DNA from: JBEKTY01 sp049515555
Lineage (GTDB): Bacteria > Planctomycetota > Planctomycetia > Pirellulales > Thermoguttaceae
NCBI GenBank assembly: GCA_049515555.1
Contig: JBEKTY010000331.1
Coordinates: 1-5,635, forward strand
Direction: 5' to 3'
Length of the DNA: 5,635 nucleotides
The translations under genes and the position numbers were made by a program. Below are positions 1 to 5,635 of the stretch, one piece after another. Under the pieces are notes generated by a model. The model saw only the letters and a program-made list of their open reading frames with translations, ran no database searches and was not told the origin of the DNA. The stretch's first letter is position 1. Every line of letters begins with the position of its first letter.

Positions 1-101
1 TCTTGTGAGGTACGTGTTCGACTGCGCCTGCCTTCGCTTGAAAATCGCCGGTAATCTCTATACTGTCAAAGATCAACGCCGCCCGGCACGAAACGCAGCG
101 C

Positions 102-203
102 GCCACACGCCGTGTGCCGCTGGCCTCAATGTATCGGGCACACGCCGTGTGCCGCTGGCCACGCCTTTTTCCGCTTCAGCCGACGGCACACGGCGTGTGT
201 CGG
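102..203. repeat. Three-copy palindromic repeat cluster (CACACG/CGTGTG)
   Basis: Two identical 22-nt direct copies lie at 104-125 and 139-160, 35 nt apart. A third copy lies in inverted orientation at about 185-203. Each core is an inverted repeat, CACACG, one centre base, CGTGTG. Copy 2 has perfect 8-bp arms (GGCACACG at 137-144, CGTGTGCC at 146-153). Copy 1 keeps 6 bp, then a mismatch. Copy 3 keeps 6 bp (187-192 with 194-199). The centre base is C in copies 1 and 2 and G in copy 3, as expected for inversion. From memory only, similar GGCACACGG-type palindromes are scattered between genes in other planctomycetes, so this may be a dispersed genomic repeat. A protein-binding site array is the alternative. 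Confidence 0.75.
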
Positions 204-281
204 ATACGTCAGCGCAGCGGCAACCGACATTATAACATATATCTGAACGGATGTATAGGTCAGGATGTACACCATATTTTA

Positions 282-307
282 GGGGGTCGATGCGCAGCGA
301 CACCCCC
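282..307. repeat. GC-rich inverted repeat just upstream of promoter
   Basis: GGGGGTCG at 282-289 can pair with CGA at 298-300 and CCCCC at 303-307, leaving an 8-nt loop and a 2-nt CA bulge. It ends 8 nt before the -35 box at 316. No T tract follows the stem in either direction, so it is not a convincing intrinsic terminator. An operator-like site or chance pairing are both possible. Confidence 0.35.
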
Positions 308-315
308 GAGAACAT

Positions 316-343
316 TTGACGCGAGTTGCGCAGGGTGTACAAT
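316..343 (+). promoter_or_regulatory. Sigma70-like promoter for the LRR gene
   Basis: TTGACG (316-321) matches the -35 consensus at five of six bases. TACAAT (338-343) matches the -10 consensus at five of six. The spacer is 16 nt. Transcription would begin near 350, leaving a leader of about 130 nt before the start codon at 481. This is the best promoter match I found upstream of the gene, but planctomycete promoters are poorly characterised, so the call rests on the general bacterial consensus only. Confidence 0.5.
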
Positions 344-371
344 GCGGGCGTGCGGGACAGCCCCTTTCGGG

Positions 372-418
372 GAATAATCAGCCGCCCTGGCAGGCATCTG
401 CGAATAATCCGGCCGCCC
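372..418 (+). repeat. Leader direct repeat GAATAATC...GCCGCCC
   Basis: GAATAATC followed by GCCGCCC occurs at 372-387 and again, with one extra base in the middle, at 402-418. A shorter GAATAA lies at 425-430. A small CCCC-TTTC-GGGG hairpin (361-372) directly precedes the first copy. All of this would be in the mRNA leader. I do not recognise a known riboswitch. Confidence 0.35.
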
Positions 419-468
419 GTCTACGAATAAGGATGATGAGACACGTCGCTCCCGGTCCGCCCCGGGGG

Positions 469-475
469 AGGAGGT
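469..475 (+). promoter_or_regulatory. Shine-Dalgarno AGGAGGT for the LRR gene
   Basis: AGGAGGT is a full-length anti-Shine-Dalgarno match, 5 nt before the ATG at 481. It decides the start. The same frame is open further upstream, from an ATG at 316, but that codon overlaps the -35 box and lacks this signal. The ATG at 481 also starts directly into a signal peptide. Confidence 0.85.
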
Positions 476-480
476 GCGAA

Positions 481-2319
481 ATGAAGTTTCTCGTCTCAAT
501 CGCCCTGGTGGCGCTCATGGGGGCGGCGGTGTCGGCTTCCGCGTTTGGCGCGGTGCCGGGGGAGGTGGCCCCGCCGACCCCGCCCGGGCCCGACGACCCC
601 GCCGACGTGGCGGCACTACAGCACGCCACGGGCCTCCGGGCCCGCCAGGATGCAAAAGGCAACGCGAGCGAGATCTGGCTGAGCCAAGAGCCCGACAGCG
701 AGGCCTTGGCGCATCTGGCGGCGCTCCGGAACGTCCGGGAGTTGCGGGTCGAGCGCATCGAAGATGCGGGCGCGGCTGACAAGGCGCTGGCCGTGGCCGC
801 GAGCTGCCCATGGTGGCCGGCGGTTGAAATTCTCAGCCTCAACCGCTCGAAGGTCAGCGCGGATGGCCTCCGCGTCCTGCGCGGCCTGCGCAGCATCCGC
901 AAACTCAGCCTGTGGTCTACGGGTATCACCACGGATGGGCTCGCCCATGTCGCCCGGCTTCGCGGCCTGGAATCGCTCGGCCTCGGGGGCAACAGGCTTA
1001 CCACCGAGGGGGTAAAGCACCTTGCCGGGCTTCGCAACCTCGAAGACCTCGACCTGGGGGAGACCGACCTCACCGACGGCGCCGTTGCCCACCTGGCGGG
1101 GCTCACGCGGCTCAAGCGGCTTGATCTGGGCTTCAACGCAATCACCGACGCTGCCATGCCGCACCTCAAGGGCCTAACGGGCCTCGAGTACCTCTCTTTG
1201 GCCAACACCCTGGTCACCGGCCGTGGGATGGAGGCCCTGAGGGGGCTCACCGATCTGTGGCAACTGAGCGTCGAGGGCTGCGGGATCGCCGACGACGAGT
1301 GGCCGGAGGACGATGGCAGGCGTTACGCCGGGCTGGCGATAATCGGGCTTGAGCGGCGCGGGTACCGGCGGGCGGCCGACGAGCGAGCGGCCGTGGCCGC
1401 CCTCCGGCGGGCCAATCACTGCGTTCTCCTGTTTTCAACCAACGGCCGGCTCTTCGGCGTTGACGCCGTAGAGCCGTATTCGGATGTGTTCACCGACTCC
1501 ATCTTCGATCGCCTGGCCAGCCTGCCAGAACTGGGGAGCCTCCGCATGGAGCGTTGCGGCTCGGTGACCCCCGCCGGGCTTAAACGGTTGGCCGGCCTGC
1601 CCCGGCTGGAGAGCCTGGGAATTGTCGACTGCAAAGCTTTCACCGCCCGCCAGCTCAGGAGCGTGCTGGCCCTCAAACACATCAGGAGCCTGGAGTATAC
1701 GCTCGATTGGGAGGAGGGCGAGGATCGCAACGGCGAGGAAGTGCTCTCGGTGCTGGCCGGGATCAAGGGCCTCAGGGAGCTGAGCATCGGCCGACTAATT
1801 GCTGACGACCTAAAGCACATTGGCCGGCTGCACGACCTGGAAAGCCTAACGCTACAGGCCGACCTCGGCGTGGCCGCCGCCCTCGAGGACGCGTTTGCCA
1901 ACTTGTCCGGCCTTACAAACCTTCGCACGCTCGATCTCAATAACGTGTCCTACAGCGCGGGCCTGGTGCAGGTGGCCGGCGGGGGGATAGCCGACGGGCC
2001 GAGGACCGTTGGGGGTCTGAAGTGGGTCGAACCGTTGACCAAGCTTGAGTACCTGCGGTTGCCGCACGGCTTTCCCATGGAGGAGTCGGAGCTGGTGCAC
2101 CTGCGGGGCATGACCGAGCTGCGCGAGTTGCCGCCGGTACGGGAAATCGCCGACGGCGACATCAAGTACCTGGAAGGCATGACGCACCTTGAGACCCTTT
2201 CACTTGCGGGCACGAACATCACGGCGGCGGGCTACGAGCGGCTGCGCAAGGCCCTGCCGGGCACGATTATCGGCTGGGCCCCGCCCGGTGAGCCGGGCCG
2301 GACCCGGTTCCCCAGGTGA
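481..2319 (+). CDS. Exported leucine-rich-repeat protein
   Basis: The product has 612 residues and probably acts outside the cytoplasm as a protein-binding scaffold; the ligand is unknown. Residues 1-24 form a classical signal peptide: MKF, a hydrophobic core (LVSIALVALMGAAV), then small residues ASAFGA suggesting cleavage near 21-24. A proline-rich linker (about 25-40) follows. Regular repeats of about 24 residues run from about 113 to 275, with the pattern L..L.L....ITD.G...L.GL, as in LDLGFNAITDAAMPHLKGL. This is the ribonuclease-inhibitor-like type that is abundant in planctomycetes. Residues about 280-340 break the pattern, and a second, less regular LRR block runs to about 597. The region after residue 300 resembles that after residue 38, suggesting two related modules. 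No transmembrane segment, anchor or enzymatic motif is seen near the C-terminus. The start rests on the AGGAGGT site and signal peptide. The LRR fold is secure; the biological role is not. Confidence 0.9.
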   Translation: MKFLVSIALVALMGAAVSASAFGAVPGEVAPPTPPGPDDPADVAALQHATGLRARQDAKGNASEIWLSQEPDSEALAHLAALRNVRELRVERIEDAGAADKALAVAASCPWWPAVEILSLNRSKVSADGLRVLRGLRSIRKLSLWSTGITTDGLAHVARLRGLESLGLGGNRLTTEGVKHLAGLRNLEDLDLGETDLTDGAVAHLAGLTRLKRLDLGFNAITDAAMPHLKGLTGLEYLSLANTLVTGRGMEALRGLTDLWQLSVEGCGIADDEWPEDDGRRYAGLAIIGLERRGYRRAADERAAVAALRRANHCVLLFSTNGRLFGVDAVEPYSDVFTDSIFDRLASLPELGSLRMERCGSVTPAGLKRLAGLPRLESLGIVDCKAFTARQLRSVLALKHIRSLEYTLDWEEGEDRNGEEVLSVLAGIKGLRELSIGRLIADDLKHIGRLHDLESLTLQADLGVAAALEDAFANLSGLTNLRTLDLNNVSYSAGLVQVAGGGIADGPRTVGGLKWVEPLTKLEYLRLPHGFPMEESELVHLRGMTELRELPPVREIADGDIKYLEGMTHLETLSLAGTNITAAGYERLRKALPGTIIGWAPPGEPGRTRFPR

Positions 2320-2441
2320 CCACCAATCGCGCATCGAACGAATAACCTCCGCGGCTCGCGCCGGCTTGCAGTTGGGCCGGGCCGGGCCAAGAACCCCAGG
2401 CCGCCAATTCGCAGGCCGCCGCCAAGCAAGGAGCCGATCCG
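2320..2441. other. Intergenic gap with short GC repeats
   Basis: The 122-nt gap contains three tandem GGGCC units (2374-2388) and two CAGGCCGCC copies (2397-2405, 2412-2420). No stem followed by a T tract is seen, so there is no recognisable intrinsic terminator, and I found no convincing -35/-10 pair. The two flanking genes could therefore be co-transcribed, although the gap is longer than in a typical tight operon. Confidence 0.4.
2428..2433 (+). promoter_or_regulatory. Shine-Dalgarno AAGGAG for the metallopeptidase gene
   Basis: AAGGAG sits 8 nt before the ATG at 2442, which is near-ideal spacing. It supports this start, which also places the LEGRSLLS export motif about 30 residues into the protein. 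Confidence 0.8.
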
Positions 2442-4676
2442 ATGAGAAACCTGAAGAGGTCTTTCCGCCGTCGTAGTTCCGGCCGCAGGCCAGCCCCGCG
2501 CGCCAACTCGCGCCTCCTTCGGATCGAGCCGCTGGAGGGCCGTTCGCTATTGTCACACCTGACGCTCAGCGGCACGGTGAGCGTGAGCGGGCTGGCAGTG
2601 GCGAGCGGTAACGTTCCCGTATCCAACGCCGCCCTTGACGTGTACTATGCGGGGTACGAGCGGGAGGTCTTCACCAGCGTCACCGGCGCCTTTCAGGTGA
2701 CGATCCCGAACCAATTCCAGGGTGAATTGGTGGGGTTCACCGCTGTTGCCCGGTCGCGGCAGATCAACCTTCGGCCGGGGGCCAGTACCAAGCAACTCGC
2801 CACTTTCGCGGTTTACCCGTCCGGCCAGTCCGCGCCGGCCAGCCCCACTCCCTGGGCGTGGGGCGTGACGACCGACGCGCCCAACATGGTTTACACCGTG
2901 ACGGCGACGAACGCCGGGTGCCAAGACGCAAACGGGACGTTCAATATTGTCCTGGACGCGGGCGCGATTGGGACCGAGGCGCAGGCCGCCGGGGCCATGG
3001 CCATCCTGTCGATCATGCAGCCATACGCGCAGTATGCGGCCGGCAACCTTGGGGCATCGCTGCCCGGGCAGATCGGCGCAGTCTACCCGGACGATTCCGG
3101 AGGAACCTCGTTCTACTCACCGGGCCCCCGCGGGGACGGGATGATCCATATTGACCCTGACAGCCTTGATGGCTACCCGGACGTTGTCGGGCACGAAATG
3201 GGGCACCTCGTGGCGGCGGCCAACGGCTTCGCTAACCAGGGTGACGGACGGAACCACTCCCCCAAGAACAACATGCGCGAGGGCGCCGTGTGCACGCTTG
3301 TGGACGCGCAGGATGCCTTTTGCGAAGGATATGCCGACTACTTCTGCGTGGCCGCGAAGAACGCGAACGGGTGGCTGCAGATCAAGCCCGCGAACCGGCC
3401 CCCGGTCAACAATTACTTGCACATCCCGAGGATCACTTTCGGCAACAAGACTTACTTTGGCCGCGCGATCGACCCCGCCATTCCGGCGTTCGGTGAGGAT
3501 GCCGAGGGCTCGGTCGCGGACACGCTGTGGCTGTTGGACACGACCGGGCAGGACGACCACGACGGCGTGACCGGGAGGGTCATCCCGCCCCAAACGGCTA
3601 GGGGGCTTTTCGAGCAACTGGGAGGCAAGGAGGTGTTGGCGGACCTATGGGGCGGCCTGGTCGCAAAGTATCCGGGCGACGCGAGCGAGGCGACGCTGGG
3701 CCATTTATTCCAGTTGACGGGCGTCTCGCCCACGGTGCTCAGCGTTAATCCCCAAAACCGCACCGTGGTGTTCACGACGCCGTTGGTCTGTCAAAACGGG
3801 AACTTCACCGGCCAGCCCACATTTCCTGCTACGGTGGGAAGCCCGCCCGACCAGCAGGCGGAACTGATCGTGGCCGTCGACGGCCCTGGCTGGCAGCCCG
3901 TGTACCGGGACAACCCGTATCCCCCGGACGCATCGGGCCTTCCATCCGTGGCGGGGCAGGTCGACGGGCAGGTTTACAAGTGGACGGAAACGCTCAGTTT
4001 GCCGACTTGGAACCTGATCGCGGCTGGTCACGGCTGTTACTGGGTGGTTGAGGCCGTCGCATGCGACGTTGGCACTCCTATTTGGTATTGGAGCGCGGCG
4101 AAGAAGTTCCGTGCGCAGCCAACTCCGGCGGCGGCGAAGCCCGTCACCGCCACCGAGGGCGTGCCGTGTACCGCCGCGGTCGCTACGATCGACGACGTGG
4201 GTGGCGCCGACGACGCGGCCGGCCTTTCGGCCACCATCCGCTGGGGCGATCGCAGGCCATCTACCACGGTCACAACCACGGCCTCGGACGGCGGGCAGAT
4301 CGTGCCGGACGGGGCTGACGACGGCGGCTATGACATCGACGCCACGCACACGTACGCCGAGTATGGCCCCTACGCCGACCAGGTGTTCATCGACGACGGC
4401 CGTGTACAGTTCGCGGCGCTGGACGCCCCGGTCACGGTGGTCGACGCGTCGCTCACGGTGGCGCCGGTTACGGGGTTGGGGGCCGTCGAGGGCCAGCAGT
4501 TTAACGGCTGCGTGGCCACGCTGACGGATGCCGGCGGCGGTCCGTGGGGGGACGGGGGGAGGACGAAATATGGGGCGCACACACCTATGCAGAGGAGGGC
4601 CCGTATTCGGTCGTCGCCACGGTGGCCGACGTGGGCGGGGCTTCGGCCAGCGACGCCGGCACGCCCGCGGCGATGA
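2442..4676 (+). CDS. Secreted gluzincin-like metallopeptidase with PKD-like repeats, frameshifted
   Basis: As written this frame gives 744 residues. The basic N-terminus ends in the planctomycete motif IEPLEGRSLLS (28-38), taken to direct export. Residues about 39-125 start with LSGTV and look like a carboxypeptidase-regulatory or transthyretin-like beta-sandwich. The catalytic region carries HEMGH (H251, E252, H255) and, 44 residues after the first histidine, EGYAD (E295, D299). This matches a gluzincin site: two His and one Glu hold zinc, E252 is the general base. EGSVADTLWLLD (355-366) resembles the E..VA..LW.LYD segment I recall in related bacterial peptidases. No known peptidase family is assigned with certainty. 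Residues about 430-560 are unassigned. PKD-like repeats begin near 566. Residues from about 707 (tail rich in Arg and Pro) are out of frame; the true coding continues from about 4559 in another frame. Substrate unknown; likely extracellular or cell-surface. Confidence 0.85.
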   Translation: MRNLKRSFRRRSSGRRPAPRANSRLLRIEPLEGRSLLSHLTLSGTVSVSGLAVASGNVPVSNAALDVYYAGYEREVFTSVTGAFQVTIPNQFQGELVGFTAVARSRQINLRPGASTKQLATFAVYPSGQSAPASPTPWAWGVTTDAPNMVYTVTATNAGCQDANGTFNIVLDAGAIGTEAQAAGAMAILSIMQPYAQYAAGNLGASLPGQIGAVYPDDSGGTSFYSPGPRGDGMIHIDPDSLDGYPDVVGHEMGHLVAAANGFANQGDGRNHSPKNNMREGAVCTLVDAQDAFCEGYADYFCVAAKNANGWLQIKPANRPPVNNYLHIPRITFGNKTYFGRAIDPAIPAFGEDAEGSVADTLWLLDTTGQDDHDGVTGRVIPPQTARGLFEQLGGKEVLADLWGGLVAKYPGDASEATLGHLFQLTGVSPTVLSVNPQNRTVVFTTPLVCQNGNFTGQPTFPATVGSPPDQQAELIVAVDGPGWQPVYRDNPYPPDASGLPSVAGQVDGQVYKWTETLSLPTWNLIAAGHGCYWVVEAVACDVGTPIWYWSAAKKFRAQPTPAAAKPVTATEGVPCTAAVATIDDVGGADDAAGLSATIRWGDRRPSTTVTTTASDGGQIVPDGADDGGYDIDATHTYAEYGPYADQVFIDDGRVQFAALDAPVTVVDASLTVAPVTGLGAVEGQQFNGCVATLTDAGGGPWGDGGRTKYGAHTPMQRRARIRSSPRWPTWAGLRPATPARPRR
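4541..4564 (+). other. Frameshift site in G homopolymers
   Basis: The first frame carries repeat-like sequence up to DAGGGPWGDGG (ending 4559). The other frame carries repeat-like sequence from DEIWGAHTYAEEG (starting 4562). That second frame has a TAA stop at 4502-4504, so the switch must lie after it. Two G runs occur here, G5 at 4546-4550 and G6 at 4554-4559. Adding one G to the second gives WGDGGEDEIWGAHTY without a break. A missing base in the assembly, a genuine one-base deletion, or ribosomal slippage could each produce this. The first two are more likely. Confidence 0.85.
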
Positions 4677-5635
4677 CGGTGGCTGATGCGCCGCTATACG
4701 TCTGGTGCGGGTCTATCCCGGCCCCCACGGGAGACGACACGTACAGCGAGCCGGTGGGATGGTTCGTCGACGGGGGCGGGCCCGAGTCGCTCGCAGAGTA
4801 TTCCGCCACGATCACCTGGAATCTCGAGGACGGATCGTCTCCCAGGACCCAGGGCGCCACGGTGGCCTGCGACCCCTCGGTGTCGGACCAGTTCACGGTC
4901 ACCCCGGCGGGTCCCATCCCGCTGCCAGACGCCGACCAGTACATCGTTACCGTCACCCACGGGGGCGCGTCCTACAGCTCGGGGGGTTGGGTGGGTTGGC
5001 CGCCCTATTCTTCCAGCGGCCGACACCTCCTCCTCACCGAAGGGAGCCAGTTTAGCGGCGTCGTGGGCAGTTTCAGCGGGACGCCGTTTCCGGGATTGGA
5101 CCCTAGCCGCTACGACGCAACCATTTTCTGGGGAGATTGTCTTTCTTCCGCCGGGGTAGCACAGCCCGACGGCTCGGGCGGGTTCACGGTCAGCGGCGAC
5201 CACACATACAAGGAGGCGGGCTACTACGCGATTCGCGTCGTCTTCGGTTGTTCGTCGTACGTCGCCGGCGAGCCTTGGGGCACGGCCGCGGTGGGCGACG
5301 CCGCGCTGACGCCCCAGGGGGTCAGCGATCCGACGGCCACCGAGGGCGCGGCCGTACCCTGGGATACCGTGGTCGCCGCGTTCAGCGACGGCAACCCCGC
5401 GAGCGAGACTGTCGCGGCATTGCCGGTAGGCGATTTCGTGGCCCAGATCACCTGGGCCCCCGGCCAGGTCTCGACGGGCAGCGTTCAGGAGACGGGTCCC
5501 GGGCAGTTCCAGGTCAGCGGCGGCTATGGCTACGGCTACAACAATTACGGCTATGGCTACACCTACTTCGGCGTGGAGGGGCCGCAGCCGATCAGCGTTA
5601 TGATTCAGGACATTGGCGGGAGTACGTGCACGGCC
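4559..5635 (+). CDS. Continuation of the peptidase gene: PKD-like repeat array, 3' partial
   Basis: This frame is open for 359 codons to the last base of the window with no stop, and the gene runs on beyond it. It is the downstream half of the gene starting at 2442, not an independent gene: it begins mid-repeat and has no Shine-Dalgarno near its possible starts (GTG 4544, ATG 4673). It finishes repeat 2 (HTYAEEGPYSVVATVADVGG) and contains repeats 3 (about 4694-5005), 4 (about 5006-5305) and 5 (about 5306 to the edge). Shared landmarks are TEG..F near the start, ATI.W..D in the middle, F.VSG.HTY.E.G before the last strands, and a closing DA.L. Repeat 3 is the most diverged; repeat 5 has a Gly/Tyr insertion. 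Such repeats are typical of large planctomycete surface proteins and are thought to be structural or adhesive. Joined to the first part, the protein has at least 1065 residues. Confidence 0.8.

Larger units (their letters stand above)
1..315. other. Non-coding region upstream of the LRR gene
   Basis: No credible gene is seen on either strand. The short open frames here run through palindromic repeats, give arginine-rich peptides and lack ribosome binding sites. The stretch holds the three-copy palindrome cluster (102-203), a patch at about 224-280 that is clearly more AT-rich than the rest of the window, and a G5/C5 inverted repeat at 282-307. A weak promoter-like pair, TTGAAA at 38-43 and TATACT at 59-64, has only 15 nt of spacing and no gene directly downstream, so I do not call it. 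No tRNA or rRNA signature was recognised. Confidence 0.6.
4137..5635 (+). repeat. Tandem protein-level repeats of about 100 residues (five units)
   Basis: Approximate unit boundaries are 4137-4448, 4449-4693, 4694-5005, 5006-5305 and 5306-5635 (last one incomplete). The similarity is at protein level and degenerate; there are no long identical DNA stretches between units. The spacing between the EG and HTY landmarks is 65 residues in unit 1, 55 in unit 4, but only about 32 in unit 2. Unit 2 therefore lacks much of the middle strands, and the frameshift falls in this shortened part. Confidence 0.75.

Noticed and set aside
102..203. CRISPR array
   Set aside because: Only three short units, one of them inverted, with uneven spacing and no adjacent cas genes.
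282..307. Intrinsic terminator at the G5/C5 inverted repeat
   Set aside because: No T tract follows the stem in either orientation; the + side continues GAGAACATTTG and the - side continues TAAAATATGG.
73..342. Minus-strand 89-codon open frame, and a plus-strand frame at 5-235, in the upstream region
   Set aside because: Both translate the palindromic repeats into GTRRVP-like strings, lack ribosome binding sites and have no recognisable domain. Repeat-driven frames like these are often mis-annotated as hypothetical proteins.
316..480. N-terminal extension of the LRR gene to an ATG at 316
   Set aside because: That codon overlaps the predicted -35 box, the extra 55 residues have no exported-protein character, and the signal peptide and AGGAGGT both point to 481.
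378..1250. Long minus-strand open frame opposite the LRR gene
   Set aside because: It is rich in Arg, Ser and Pro, as expected for the complement of a GC-rich gene, and mirrors the LRR codons. No domain is seen.
4554..4560. Programmed -1 ribosomal frameshifting at the G run
   Set aside because: The codons GAC GGG GGG AGG do not form a good tandem-slip heptamer because the first site would re-pair GGG on CGG. No defined downstream pseudoknot was recognised, so a base loss or sequencing error is simpler, although slippage is not excluded.
3705..4580. Long minus-strand open frame opposite the peptidase and repeats
   Set aside because: Its composition is that of a shadow frame, and the + strand there has clear domain content.
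4686..5159. Plus-strand frame of 157 codons after the frameshift
   Set aside because: It gives Arg/Pro/Ser-rich sequence, while the overlapping frame beginning at 4559 shows the PKD-like repeat landmarks.

Overview
The window is GC-rich throughout and looks like chromosomal DNA from a planctomycete. The strongest sign is the N-terminus of the second gene, which carries the IEPLEGRSLLS motif that marks many large secreted planctomycete proteins. Leucine-rich-repeat proteins and long arrays of WGDG/HTYAEEG-type repeats fit the same phylum. I cannot place the genus. All supported genes are on the + strand.

Layout: positions 1-480 hold no credible gene. They contain a cluster of three palindromic CACACG/CGTGTG repeats (about 102-203), an AT-rich patch (about 224-280), a G5/C5 inverted repeat (282-307), a good sigma70-like promoter (316-343) and a leader of about 130 nt ending in a strong Shine-Dalgarno. 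Positions 481-2319 encode a 612-residue exported leucine-rich-repeat protein that appears to consist of two similar modules. A 122-nt gap with short GC-rich repeats follows. From 2442 to beyond the right edge lies one very large secreted protein: an export motif, a beta-sandwich-like N-terminal domain, a gluzincin-type zinc metallopeptidase domain (HEMGH ... EGYAD), an unassigned linker region, then at least five PKD-like repeats.

The main anomaly is a frameshift near 4541-4562, at two runs of G inside the second repeat. The annotated-frame ORF ends at 4676 after about 38 residues of arginine-rich, out-of-frame sequence. The real repeat coding continues without a stop in another frame to the window end. 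One extra G in the run at 4554-4559 would join the two parts into at least 1065 residues. Either the deposited sequence lacks a base or the gene is truly broken after its peptidase domain.

How the genes work together is inference. Both products are predicted to be exported, one a protein-binding repeat scaffold and the other a protease with adhesive-type repeats. They are co-directional and could share the upstream promoter, but no direct link is visible. Nothing here is a clear new defence, mobile or RNA system.
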